From Neobacillus soli NBRC 102451 (lineage in GTDB: Bacteria > Bacillota > Bacilli > Bacillales > Cytobacillaceae), in contig NZ_BCVI01000029.1 of the NCBI RefSeq assembly GCF_001591665.1, positions 62,001 to 126,000 of the forward strand: a stretch of 64,000 nt of DNA, written 5' to 3'. Shown in pieces: positions 35,222 to 43,518 of this stretch (its first letter is position 1; each line of letters starts with the position of its first letter). A program made the translations under genes and the position numbers. Under the pieces are notes generated by a model that searched no databases, was not told where the DNA came from, and saw only the letters and a list, made by a program, of their open reading frames with translations.

Positions 35222-36046
35222 TTAATTATACTTATAGTAATCCTGCGAATGGTAGCTTCTAAACCCACAGGATTCATAGAGTCCTAGTGCATGGGAATTT
35301 TTGGCCTCTACCTCGAGAAAAATAGAAAAACCTTTTGCGTCCTCCATTTTAACCACACTTGATAAAGCTTTTCTTCCGATTCCTTTTCCCTGGAGTTCAG
35401 GAGATACAGCAAACCCATAAATCCATGCTTCGCCATTTTCTTCAGCAACGCGCATTTTCCCAGCTATTCTGCCTTCTACTTCAATGATTAGATTTTGATC
35501 TCCGCCAGTCTCTCTAATCCGTTGATTATAATCTCGTGCATCTTTTTCAGAAAATCCAAAGCACAAAACTTCAAGTTGAATTTCAGCTTCCCAATCCTCT
35601 TTGGAAGAAGAAGGTCTGACGGTTATAGCAGGATCTTCCGTTAAATTCGTTTTCTGCCATTTCATTTGATATTCAGCTACCTCAAAGGCACATGGAACGT
35701 TCTTTAATAACTCCTTTGCAGATTGTGAGTCCGTAGGAGCATTTAACAAGATAATCTCAAAGCCTTGTTTCTTTGCTTCCTCAAGTCCCATTTCAAACAG
35801 CTGTGAAAAAATACCTCTTCTACGGTATTCCGGATGAACCATCCCGCAAAGCTCAGCTTTACTACCAAAACCATAGCTTCCTAGAAAACCAACAAGCTTT
35901 CCGTCTTCATAATGGAAGAAGTCTTCCTTACTTTTTCCAGCTCTGTTTTTAAGCATATCAAAATTAAGCTTCAACTGAAATCCTCCGTCTTTCTCACAAA
36001 TCTCCTGAAGGACTTTTATTTCTTCTAATTGTACTTGTGTTAACAT
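35222..36046 (-). CDS. GNAT acetyltransferase, tandem domains
   Basis: A 274-residue protein with two GNAT folds. The first (residues about 1-130) has the acetyl-CoA loop HPEYRRRGIFSQLF. The second has VSPELQGKGIGRKALSSVV near residue 218-236 and ends in ALGLYESCGFRSYHSQDYY. Tandem GNAT proteins modify small amines or peptides; the substrate is unknown. The ATG at 36046 (MLTQVQ) follows GAGGTG, whereas the upstream GTG is part of that ribosome site. Confidence 0.85.
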   Translation of the reverse strand: MLTQVQLEEIKVLQEICEKDGGFQLKLNFDMLKNRAGKSKEDFFHYEDGKLVGFLGSYGFGSKAELCGMVHPEYRRRGIFSQLFEMGLEEAKKQGFEIILLNAPTDSQSAKELLKNVPCAFEVAEYQMKWQKTNLTEDPAITVRPSSSKEDWEAEIQLEVLCFGFSEKDARDYNQRIRETGGDQNLIIEVEGRIAGKMRVAEENGEAWIYGFAVSPELQGKGIGRKALSSVVKMEDAKGFSIFLEVEAKNSHALGLYESCGFRSYHSQDYYKYN

Positions 36047-36110
36047 TTGTATCACCTCTGTTCATATTCCACTATACCTATTCTCTGTTAAGTCAGGTAA
36101 TTCCTTCTTT

Positions 36111-36165
36111 TGGTGCCTGACACCAAGTGCGGTAATGCTTTAAACTTGCGGGGGCAGGCACCATT
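36111..36165. repeat. Family B palindromic repeat, copy 2
   Basis: Arms TGGTGCCTGACACC and GGGGCAGGCACCA enclose AAGTGCGGTAATGCTTTAAAC, clearly related to the copies at 7520 and 47886. It lies between divergent genes, so it is not a terminator for a plus-strand gene here. Confidence 0.78.
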
Positions 36166-36291
36166 TTTGTAGCCATTTTGTCATTTAAAGTGAGATTTGG
36201 GTCTTTTTGTTCTATTTTTGGTTTTTTATGTAATTTTAAGAGGTAATTTGCCCTACTTTGTAGAATTATGTAGAAAAGGGGGTGGAAATGA

Positions 36292-36642
36292 ATGAGTACA
36301 AATTCTATTACTAATCAAAATGCACAAGTCTTCCACGACAATGGCAATTCGTATTTCGATGGTGGATTATTTCAATACATAGGATGGTCAATTTTAGGCG
36401 GTCTAGTCACAATTTTTACACTTGGAATTTGTTATCCATGGGCCATTACGATGATACTTGGTTGGAAAACGAGACATACAGTAATAAATGGAAGAAGATT
36501 AACATTCAATGGTTCAGCAATAGGCCTATTTGGAAACTGGATCAAATGGTGGTTCTTTTGTTTAATCACATTAGGTATCTATAGTTTTTGGCTATTTATA
36601 GCAATGGAGAAATGGAAAATTAAGCATACTACGTTTGCTTGA
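36292..36642 (+). CDS. DUF898 family membrane protein
   Basis: A 116-residue protein with three hydrophobic segments (QYIGWSILGGLVTIFTLGIC, then a central WAITMILGW, and WWFFCLITLGIYSFWLFIA). The GWSILGGL..TLGICYPW and RRLTFNG motifs are DUF898 (YjgN) features. The ATG at 36292 follows GGGGGTGG. The promoter and first 10 codons are duplicated at 41665-41764. Function unknown. Confidence 0.78.
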   Translation: MSTNSITNQNAQVFHDNGNSYFDGGLFQYIGWSILGGLVTIFTLGICYPWAITMILGWKTRHTVINGRRLTFNGSAIGLFGNWIKWWFFCLITLGIYSFWLFIAMEKWKIKHTTFA

Positions 36643-36667
36643 ATAAGGGTGAATTTCGAATATAGTA

Positions 36668-37228
36668 ATGAACAAACAATCCGTGTGCCAGGTAGGGGTG
36701 GTCGGGGCAAGGAATGCCAATTCTGAGGAACTATTACAAATAGCTAACATTTCGAGGGAAGAGGTGCAACACGGGATTGTCGTTATCTCTGGTGGTGCAA
36801 AAGGTGTAGACACAACAGCGGTGGAAGCAGCGTTACTAAATGGCGGAAAGGCCATTGTGTTCCCTTCCGAGGGACTAGCGAAATGGGTAAAGAGAAGTGA
36901 TATTCGTCAATACATCATGAATGGACAGCTACTTTTAATGTCCAACCAGAGGCATGATGCGCCATTTTCGGGTTCAGACGCCATGCAAAGAAATAAATAT
37001 ATCCATGCACCATCAGATGCAGTACTAATTCGAGATAAAAAGCGTATTCTTCCATCAATTTCCTTCCTAGATGGTGAGTATGGCTACCATAAAATATGTT
37101 TAGGCGTACCAACCGTAATCGGTGGAAACGGGATTGAAAGTGTAATAGAGTTGCCATTGACTGATGCAGAAATCAAAGCATTAGACAAATCAGCTAAATC
37201 TGTGGGAGATATCATAAATATTTTATAG
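36668..37228 (+). CDS. DprA/SMF-like protein, short standalone form
   Basis: A 186-residue Rossmann-fold protein of the SMF/DprA family. The nucleotide-type motif GVVGARNAN near residue 9-17 and VISGGAKGVDTTAVEAAL near residue 38-55 match DprA, which loads RecA onto incoming single-stranded DNA. At 186 residues it lacks most of the flanking domains of chromosomal DprA (about 290), so it is probably a separate paralogue, as seen next to defence or phage genes. It lies 25 bases after the DUF898 gene with only a weak ribosome site. Confidence 0.78.
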   Translation: MNKQSVCQVGVVGARNANSEELLQIANISREEVQHGIVVISGGAKGVDTTAVEAALLNGGKAIVFPSEGLAKWVKRSDIRQYIMNGQLLLMSNQRHDAPFSGSDAMQRNKYIHAPSDAVLIRDKKRILPSISFLDGEYGYHKICLGVPTVIGGNGIESVIELPLTDAEIKALDKSAKSVGDIINIL

Positions 37229-37249
37229 AATTATTGACGCTAAAGGAAT

Positions 37250-37268
37250 GCTGGTGCCTGACCCCTGG
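37250..37268. repeat. Half copy of family B repeat
   Basis: CTGGTGCCTGACCCCTGGT, the left arm only, 22 bases after the DprA-like gene. The expected right arm is missing. Confidence 0.6.
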
Positions 37269-37302
37269 TGCGTATTAATATTAGGTAATCGGGATTTATT
37301 AT

Positions 37303-37333
37303 GAAGACCGTCACTCAAAGACGGTCTTTTTGT
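37303..37333 (+). terminator. Rho-independent terminator
   Basis: AAGACCGTC and GACGGTCTT arms around a 7-base loop, followed by TTTTTG. Confidence 0.8.
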
Positions 37334-37512
37334 GTGTTTATAATTGAGCTAGAGTTACCAAAAGCTCTTATGATAAAATTAAATTATTTAAAAATAAGTA
37401 ATTTTCTAAACTTTTTAATAACCGTTGTTAATTCAAGAGACAAGGTAGTTATGGTACTAACTTTATTTTATTTATGAATAATTTACAAGTTTGGTTGCTA
37501 GGAGGCGAATAA

Positions 37513-37623
37513 ATGTTTACAAGCAGTGAAGACCTAAAAGAGGTCGATTGCCCACCTCAAAAAAGGAAATTGAGGATTGTATATAGAAATTTGTATCCGT
37601 ACGTACCATCCAATGTTTTTTAA
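37513..37623 (+). CDS. Small hypothetical protein, 36 residues
   Basis: An ATG at 37513 with a near-ideal CTAGGAGG ribosome site 7 bases upstream encodes MFTSSEDLKEVDCPPQKRKL and ends LYPYVPSNVF. A hairpin with loop (AATGACTATA with TATAGTCATT, 37622-37650) overlaps the stop. It lies 77 bases before the sigma-54 activator gene and could be a small protein or a leader peptide of it. Confidence 0.5.
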   Translation: MFTSSEDLKEVDCPPQKRKLRIVYRNLYPYVPSNVF

Positions 37624-37699
37624 TGACTATATTTATTTTTTATAGTCATTTGTGACTAAATTGGTACCCAATAATTACTAGCGGACTGGAGTGATAAAT

Positions 37700-39055
37700 T
37701 TGGCCACGGAACGTATCGATGAAATCTTATTGAAAGAAATTATCATGCATTCTTTTGATGAGATTTTTATTACCGATTGTGAGGGAAATGTGTTAGAGGT
37801 AAGCCCATCTTGCTATGAATTATACGGAGTAGGTCCAAATCAACTTATTGGGGGAAATGTGTTAGCCCTTGAAAAGAAAGGCTTTTTGAATCCATCTGTG
37901 ACAGCCCTTGTTCTAATGTCACAGCAGCCTGTGACGATTATCCAAGAGACGAAGGCCGGAAAGAAGATTCTGGTTTCTGCCCATCCTATCTTTGAAAATG
38001 GCTGTTTGGTTCGAACGTTAAGTTTTTCAAGGGATATTACAGAATTTGAAAAATTAAAGGAAAGAAATGAACAAGTTGCTGATACACTTGCAATCTACAA
38101 AAGAGAAATAGAAAACATCAAGAGATTAGAATCCTTTCTCTATGAAAATCCCAAAATGACTGAAATCATAAGTGTGATTTCAAAGGTCGCGAATCTAGAC
38201 GTTACAGTTCTAATCGAAGGTAAATCCGGGGTTGGAAAAAGCAGAATTGCTCATTTACTGCATAAGCAATCCACAAGAGCTATTGAACCATTTATTGAGG
38301 TGAATTGTGGTGCAATTCCTGAAACATTATTTGAGTCTGAACTTTTTGGATATGATGAGGGCGCATTTACGGGGGCAAAACGGGGAGGGAAAAAGGGATA
38401 TTTTGAATTAGCTGGCTCGGGAACGATTTTTCTCGATGAAATAGGAGAAATTCCTCTTAACTTACAGGTAAAACTATTATCCGTACTGCAAAACCGAAAG
38501 GTAACTAAAATTGGCGGGAGCAAGGTAATTGATATCAATTGCCGGATTGTTTGCGCTACCAATCAAAATCTTAGAAAGCTGGTTGAAGAGAGAAAGTTTC
38601 GAGAGGATCTTTATTACAGAATTGATGTGGTAAAACTGGCGATTCCACCACTCAGGGAAAGAATAGATGAAATTCCTACTCTTATTCATGAATTTGTGGA
38701 AGTATTTAATAAAAAATATCAAATAACCAAGGAATTTTCCCCAGAAATGATTGATTGGCTCTGTCATAAGGAATGGCCCGGGAACGTCAGGGAACTGCAA
38801 AATTACATCGAGAAAACTATGATAACCTCAAATGAGGATATCATTCACTTCAATTCTCCCCATCGAGAACCTCAAGAAACAAATAAAGAACCTTCCTTCA
38901 CGGCCTATATGGAATCAATCGAAAAGGAGTTCATCAAGCGTATGTATAAAATGTATCCAAACAGCATTGCTCTAGCAAAAGCATTACAAATTAGTCAATC
39001 ATCGGCAAACCGAAAAATCCAGAAATATATTAAAAACCGTTTTAGTCACATTTAA
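37700..39055 (+). CDS. Sigma-54-dependent activator with PAS domain
   Basis: A 451-residue enhancer-binding protein. A PAS sensor occupies about residues 10-115, and the AAA+ domain has Walker A GKSGVGKS at 174-181, the sigma-54-contacting GAFTGA at 221-226 and Walker B TIFLDEIGE. The C-terminal helix-turn-helix is LAKALQISQSSANRKIQKYI. It should activate the -24/-12 promoter at 39098 in front of the next gene. The start TTG at 37700 is 8 bases from GGAG; the GTG at 37691 overlaps that site. The PAS ligand may be a guanidino compound by context. Confidence 0.9.
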   Translation: MATERIDEILLKEIIMHSFDEIFITDCEGNVLEVSPSCYELYGVGPNQLIGGNVLALEKKGFLNPSVTALVLMSQQPVTIIQETKAGKKILVSAHPIFENGCLVRTLSFSRDITEFEKLKERNEQVADTLAIYKREIENIKRLESFLYENPKMTEIISVISKVANLDVTVLIEGKSGVGKSRIAHLLHKQSTRAIEPFIEVNCGAIPETLFESELFGYDEGAFTGAKRGGKKGYFELAGSGTIFLDEIGEIPLNLQVKLLSVLQNRKVTKIGGSKVIDINCRIVCATNQNLRKLVEERKFREDLYYRIDVVKLAIPPLRERIDEIPTLIHEFVEVFNKKYQITKEFSPEMIDWLCHKEWPGNVRELQNYIEKTMITSNEDIIHFNSPHREPQETNKEPSFTAYMESIEKEFIKRMYKMYPNSIALAKALQISQSSANRKIQKYIKNRFSHI

Positions 39056-39097
39056 CTAATTTTAACTATATAAAGATTGATTCCAATCATATTTTCA

Positions 39098-39117
39098 GTT
39101 TGGCATAGTACTTGCAT
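39098..39117 (+). promoter_or_regulatory. Sigma-54 (-24/-12) promoter
   Basis: AGTTTGGCATAGTACTTGCA contains TGGCAT-N5-TTGCA, matching the sigma-54 consensus TGGCAC-N5-TTGCW with one change. It lies 38 bases before the ureohydrolase start and just after a sigma-54 activator gene. Confidence 0.85.
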
Positions 39118-39154
39118 GAGATTAGAGTGAAAACATACTTTTAAGGAGGTCTTT

Positions 39155-40150
39155 ATGGCTAAGAAATATGAACCGATTAATTCACAAGAGTCCCCTCGCT
39201 TTTGTGGTGTGAAAACATTTATGAGGCTGCCACATGTAGTTACAGAGGACGATATTGACTTTGCCATCATGGGTGTACCTTTTGATACTGGTGGCAGCTT
39301 TGCGGTCGGTACCAGATTTGGTCCGGAATCAGTTCGCTCCATGTCTTCACTTCTTAGACCCTATAATCCTGGTTTAGAGATTGATATTTTCAAATATTGT
39401 TCAGGGGTTGATTATGGTGACCTTGCTGTTAACCCAGGTTACATTGAAGATTCTTACCAAATGATTGAGTCCCAATTAGAACCATTGCTCAGCAAAGATG
39501 TGGTACCTATCTTAATTGGCGGTGATCATTCTGTGTCACTTCCTCATTTACGGGCGATGGCCAACCGCTTTGGAAAAATGAGTCTTGTCCATTTTGATTC
39601 TCATGGAGATACCTGGGATTCTTACTTCGGTAAAAAGTATTCTCATGGCACTATGTTCCGACGGGCCGTTGAAGAGAATATCGTTGACCCATTTCAATCC
39701 ATTCAAATTGGAATGAGAGGAAGCTTATACGCCCCGGATGATATCAAAGATGCTGAAGGACTTGGATATCAGGTCATAACCACTCAAACCTTGAAAACAA
39801 TGACAGCTAGTGAATTAGGTGAGATCATTAGGCAGCGTGTTGGGAACAATCCCACCTTTGTCACGTTTGATGTAGATTTCCTCGATCCTGTATTTGCCCC
39901 AGGGACAGGGACACCCGAAATTGGCGGTTTCAGTACATTTGAGGCCCAGCAATTTGTCCGGCAGTTAAAGGGAGTAAATATCAAAGGATTTGATGTTGTC
40001 GAGGTTCTTCCAGATCGTGATCCAGCAAGAGTCACCAGCCTAGCTGCCGCAAATATTTGTTATGAATTTATTTCCCTTGTCGCTTGGAATAAAAGAGAGG
40101 ACCAAAAATCGGTTTATTTGGAAACTGCTAAAAATGGAGAACCTCGGTAA
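39155..40150 (+). CDS. Ureohydrolase (agmatinase/guanidinobutyrase family)
   Basis: A 331-residue binuclear manganese ureohydrolase. All six metal ligands are visible: His125 (GGDHS), Asp148, His150 and Asp152 (HFDSHGDTW), Asp239 and Asp241 (TFDVDFLDP). It removes urea from a guanidino substrate. The segment SHGTMFRRAVEE followed by QIGMRGSLYAPDD is closer to what I recall of guanidinobutyrase and guanidinopropionase than of arginase. The usual HFDAH is HFDSH here. It is driven by a sigma-54 promoter and followed by a sodium symporter, so utilisation of an imported guanidino acid is likely. Confidence 0.87.
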   Translation: MAKKYEPINSQESPRFCGVKTFMRLPHVVTEDDIDFAIMGVPFDTGGSFAVGTRFGPESVRSMSSLLRPYNPGLEIDIFKYCSGVDYGDLAVNPGYIEDSYQMIESQLEPLLSKDVVPILIGGDHSVSLPHLRAMANRFGKMSLVHFDSHGDTWDSYFGKKYSHGTMFRRAVEENIVDPFQSIQIGMRGSLYAPDDIKDAEGLGYQVITTQTLKTMTASELGEIIRQRVGNNPTFVTFDVDFLDPVFAPGTGTPEIGGFSTFEAQQFVRQLKGVNIKGFDVVEVLPDRDPARVTSLAAANICYEFISLVAWNKREDQKSVYLETAKNGEPR

Positions 40151-40222
40151 GGAATGAAGCCGCTTGCAAAATCTTTTTTAAAAGTATTAGAGAATTTTTA
40201 ATAAAAGGAAGGGGAATGTAGA

Positions 40223-41626
40223 TTGACATCTCTCGATTTAATTATTGTCCTTTTCTATTTTGCAATGTTAATAGGGGTCGGGGTTTATAGTTCCAAAAAA
40301 ATTGGAAATGAAAGCGATTATCTAGTGGCGGGGCGAAGGCTTGGGTATGGTTTGTATGTACCTGCAATGACCGCTGTTGTTTTAGGTGGGGCATCGACGT
40401 TTGGAAGCACCAAATTAGGATATCAATATGGAATATCCGGATTATGGCTTGTTGGGATGATTGGCTTAGGTATTTTAGGCATGGGGATATTTTTCACGAA
40501 AAAACTTAGTAAACTTTCCATCTTCAGCGTCAGCGAACTACTTGGAAACAGATTTGGAAATAGAAGCCGTTATATAAGCGGTTTGGTAATGGCTGTTTAT
40601 GACATCATGGTAGCTGTTACCGCTGTGGTCGCGATCGGTGTTATGTTTTCTGCCTTATTTGACTGGAGCAGTGCAACAGCAATCCTAGTGGGCGGGCTTA
40701 TTGTAGTTTTTTATACGATGTTAGGAGGTATGTGGGCAGTAACGTTAACTGACGTGATTCAGTTCTGGATTATGTTTATTGGTTTAATAGGCATTCTAAT
40801 TCCTGTAGGAATCTATCATGCCGGTGGTACAACAGGACTGGTGAATCAAGTTAGCCCGGAATTTCTAAATCTGACGAATATCGGCGGTAAAGCTATTTTT
40901 GCGTATTTCCTCTTATTTTTCTTTGGTATGATGATTGGCCAAGATATCTGGCAGCGGGCGTTTACGGCCAAGGATGAAAAAATTCTTAGAAAAGGAACCA
41001 TTTACGCGGGGATTCTTTGTATCATTTATGGAATTGCTGGTGCAGTAATTGGAATGGTAGCAAGCGTAGTCGTTCCTGGTCTTGATGACCCGCAACAAGC
41101 CCTTCCGCAACTGGTCATAAAGATCCTTCCGACAGGCTTAATAGGAATTTTAGTTGCCGCTGTATCTTCCGCTGTTATGTCCACAGCATCTGGTACCATT
41201 ATGGCTTCGTCAACTATAATCGTAAATGATTTTATCCTATTTAGAAGTACAAAAAATCGAACAGAAAAAGAGAAAATAAAATTAACCCGGATTGTTACAT
41301 TGATCGTTGGATGTATTGCTGTTTTAATTTCCCTGGTTCTTCAAGACATTATTGTCGCACTGGATGTTGCTTATGCCATCCTTTCGGGCAGTATATTTAT
41401 CCCGGTCATTGCCGCATTGTTTTGGAAAAAGGTTTCGGCTAAGGTCGCCCTTTCATCAATGGTTATTAGCGCAATCGTGGTCATTGCAGATTTAATAATA
41501 GAAGGAGTCTCCTCCCTAAATGCCATTATCTGGGGCATCGTTGCCTGCGCATTAGTGATGGGAATAGGGACTTTAGTTCAAAATAAAAATACTCCAGTTG
41601 TTGAAGAAGTAAATAAGAACGTTTAA
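40223..41626 (+). CDS. Sodium:solute symporter (SSS family)
   Basis: A 467-residue protein with about 13 membrane helices and SSS features: DYLVAGRRLGYGLYVPAMTA near residue 32-51, then GMWAVTLTDVIQFWIM and a conserved VSSAVMSTASGTIMASS. It couples solute uptake to sodium. The start is TTG at 40223 with AAGGAAGGGG upstream. It is 72 bases after the ureohydrolase and probably cotranscribed, so it may import the guanidino substrate, as in the gpu system of Pseudomonas as I remember it. Confidence 0.87.
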   Translation: MTSLDLIIVLFYFAMLIGVGVYSSKKIGNESDYLVAGRRLGYGLYVPAMTAVVLGGASTFGSTKLGYQYGISGLWLVGMIGLGILGMGIFFTKKLSKLSIFSVSELLGNRFGNRSRYISGLVMAVYDIMVAVTAVVAIGVMFSALFDWSSATAILVGGLIVVFYTMLGGMWAVTLTDVIQFWIMFIGLIGILIPVGIYHAGGTTGLVNQVSPEFLNLTNIGGKAIFAYFLLFFFGMMIGQDIWQRAFTAKDEKILRKGTIYAGILCIIYGIAGAVIGMVASVVVPGLDDPQQALPQLVIKILPTGLIGILVAAVSSAVMSTASGTIMASSTIIVNDFILFRSTKNRTEKEKIKLTRIVTLIVGCIAVLISLVLQDIIVALDVAYAILSGSIFIPVIAALFWKKVSAKVALSSMVISAIVVIADLIIEGVSSLNAIIWGIVACALVMGIGTLVQNKNTPVVEEVNKNV

Positions 41627-41636
41627 TGTAACTAGT

Positions 41637-41669
41637 GGGCACCATCTGGCATGGATGGTGCCTCTTTTT
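41637..41669 (+). terminator. Terminator hairpin resembling the family A core
   Basis: GGCACCATC and GATGGTGCC arms with a short loop, followed by TCTTTTT. The arms equal the inner part of family A repeats. It ends the symporter operon and abuts the truncated DUF898 copy. Confidence 0.7.
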
Positions 41670-41785
41670 ATGTAACTTTAAAAGGTAATTTGCTCTACTT
41701 TGTAGAATTATGTAGAAAAGGGGGAGAAAATGGATGAGCACAAATTCAATTACTAATCTAAATGGATGCACCGGGGTCAGGTACC
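41665..41785 (+). pseudogene. Truncated copy of DUF898 gene start, fused to half a family B repeat
   Basis: Bases 41665-41764 align without gaps to 36223-36322 (promoter region, ribosome site and first 10 codons of the DUF898 gene) with about nine differences. The copy then breaks off and continues into TGCACCGGGGTCAGGTACC, resembling the right arm of family B. On the left it begins inside the family A-like hairpin. The rest of the gene is absent. Confidence 0.75.
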
Positions 41786-41809
41786 AAACTTTTTGAAAAA
41801 TATGTAAAA

Positions 41810-41833
41810 AAGCTTACTCATAGAGTAAGCTTA
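41810..41833 (-). terminator. Terminator of cwlJ
   Basis: AAGCTTACTC and GAGTAAGCTT arms around a 3-4 base loop, with A-rich sequence on the left that becomes a T-run on the minus strand. It overlaps the cwlJ stop codon. Confidence 0.65.
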
Positions 41834-42274
41834 ACTTCCCATATAAACACTGTCACAGGTGCCAGCTTTTGGTTCATAATAACAATGATTTTTATATTGA
41901 CCAGATTGAGGTTGACCGTACCATGTAGGAGGGCATGGAGCATATGGATTAAAGTACCAAAGGGCATATTTCCCTGGGTGTTCTCTCCAATAATCCAAAT
42001 TCTGTTTGGCTAATCTTTTTTCGGCAGTTCTCGCTTTTTGATAAAATACATTCCCTTTTTGAACAGCTTCGAAAGAATAATTACCTCCTTGTACTTGATA
42101 AATGACTTGTGGAATTGTTCTTAAATTTTTAAAGTCTGAACAATCTCCTTTAAGACGATTAACAATGACATTTCCAACATATAGCATCCCTTGTTTTCCT
42201 TCACCTTCGGCTTCTGCTCTCATCATCCTTGCCATTAAGTCGACATCTGAACTTCGGTAATTTACTCTTGGCAT
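41831..42274 (-). CDS. cwlJ: Cell wall hydrolase CwlJ
   Basis: A 147-residue spore cortex-lytic enzyme of the SleB/CwlJ hydrolase-2 family. The motifs VDLMARMMRAEAEGEGKQGM (with the catalytic Glu), VGNVIVNRLKGDCSDFKNLR, and the C-terminal LWYFNPYAPCPPTWYGQ and HCYYEP closely match B. subtilis CwlJ in order and length. It hydrolyses muramic-lactam cortex during germination, activated by Ca-dipicolinate. No gerQ is adjacent. The ATG at 42274 follows GGGGTGA. It supports a spore-forming host. Confidence 0.92.
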   Translation of the reverse strand: MPRVNYRSSDVDLMARMMRAEAEGEGKQGMLYVGNVIVNRLKGDCSDFKNLRTIPQVIYQVQGGNYSFEAVQKGNVFYQKARTAEKRLAKQNLDYWREHPGKYALWYFNPYAPCPPTWYGQPQSGQYKNHCYYEPKAGTCDSVYMGS

Positions 42275-42503
42275 TTTTTCACCCCAAAAATATAGTATGA
42301 AAAAAAGCCTACATTGATGTCATTGTTTTAAAAAAATAAGTAAGATGTTTAAATATGTAGCTCCATTTTAAATCATTTCCATAAATAAGGTCTCATTGTA
42401 GGATTCAGCGCTAACATTTCTTTTTTTTTCATGTATAGTTAAAGTAGAAAATAAAAAACAGAACGAATAGTAGAGGCTTTTTATATGGAAGTGGAGGATA
42501 TTG

Positions 42504-43355
42504 ATGAGAAGAATCATTTTGTCGACAGAGAGTGGTGCAGATTTGCCCAAAGATTTAGCGGAAAAACATAATGTTCAAGTGGTCCCAATGCACGTCATCA
42601 TGGATGGGCAGGATTTTTTAGATGGTTCGTTACCCGTAACGGATATTTATGACTATTATGAGCGGACAAAAAAAATACCGTCTACAACGTCCACAAATTC
42701 CCATGAATATCATGAATTTTTTATGAAGAAAAAAAATGATTTTCCTGATTGCATCATTATACATATTGGTTATACGTCAAAGGCATCTTCTTCCTTCCAA
42801 AATGCCATCATCGCATGTGAAGAATTGGATGATATTTTTCTAATTGACGCTTTAAACGTGACAGGCGGATTAACTGCTATTGTGATGTATGCTGTGACCT
42901 TGTTAGAGAAAGAACCTACAATTGAACCTGTAAGTTTAGTAGAGAAGATTGAATCTATTGTTCCTAAATCAAGACTGGCTTTCGTTCCCGGAAGCTTAGA
43001 ATTTTTACGAGCTGGGGGAAGAGTAAGTAATCTAGCTTATCTCGGAGGGGCTTTGTTAAAAATAAAGCCGCGCATTGAATTAATGGAAGGAAATCTTGTT
43101 TCAACAAAAAAATATCGTGGAAAAATGGATGGAATTTCTGAAAAACTAATGCGAGATTATTTAAATCAATACAACATTGATAGAGAACAACTTTACCTCC
43201 TATACTCCATCGGAATAGATGAAGGGATAAAGGAGCGGATGGATAAAATGGCAAAAGCAGCTGGTTTCAAAAATGTAATATGGATGCAAGCCGGCGCTAT
43301 GATATCTACACACGCTGGACCAGGCGGCTTTGGAATGGCAGGCTTGGAAGATTAG
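42504..43355 (+). CDS. DegV family protein (fatty acid binding)
   Basis: A 283-residue DegV protein. The N-terminal ILSTESGADLPKDLAEKHNV and TTSTNSHEYHEFF motifs, the DALNVTGG core and the C-terminal ISTHAGPGGFGMAG are all present. DegV/FakB proteins bind a fatty acid and present it to FakA kinase. The ATG at 42504 is 6 bases from GGAGG; the TTG just before is less well spaced. After the TAG the same frame continues into a remnant of a YlqH-like protein, so the native 3' flank has been altered. Confidence 0.87.
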   Translation: MRRIILSTESGADLPKDLAEKHNVQVVPMHVIMDGQDFLDGSLPVTDIYDYYERTKKIPSTTSTNSHEYHEFFMKKKNDFPDCIIIHIGYTSKASSSFQNAIIACEELDDIFLIDALNVTGGLTAIVMYAVTLLEKEPTIEPVSLVEKIESIVPKSRLAFVPGSLEFLRAGGRVSNLAYLGGALLKIKPRIELMEGNLVSTKKYRGKMDGISEKLMRDYLNQYNIDREQLYLLYSIGIDEGIKERMDKMAKAAGFKNVIWMQAGAMISTHAGPGGFGMAGLED

Positions 43356-43361
43356 GAAGGT

Positions 43362-43493
43362 TCAAGACATATTATTGAAAAAGCAAAAGAACATCAGGTG
43401 CCCATCCAAGAAGGTTCATCCTTGGTAGAGTTATTAAGACTAGAAATATATCAATCAAACAAGTTAGTGCATCAAAAAAACGCTTGGAATTGA
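43362..43493 (+). pseudogene. Remnant of a YlqH/FlhB-type export switch protein
   Basis: Directly after the degV stop, in the same frame, the sequence reads RHIIEKAKEHQVPIQEGSSL and VELLRLEIYQ, then loses similarity before a TGA at 43491. This matches the C-terminal half of the small EscU/YscU/HrcU-family proteins (YlqH in Bacillus). There is no start or ribosome site and the autocleavage NPxH region is absent. Confidence 0.55.
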
Positions 43494-43508
43494 ACGGACC
43501 AAGCGTTT
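43479..43508 (-). terminator. Terminator of the gentisate dioxygenase operon
   Basis: AAACGCTTGG and CCAAGCGTTT arms around a 10-base loop, 11 bases past the minus-strand stop at 43519. The A-run on the plus strand gives a T-run on the minus strand. Confidence 0.75.
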
Positions 43509-43518
43509 CCCCAATCTA

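Noticed and set aside
42504..43355. degV considered truncated by a nonsense mutation
   Set aside because: The protein is full length for the family; only what follows the stop belongs to another gene.
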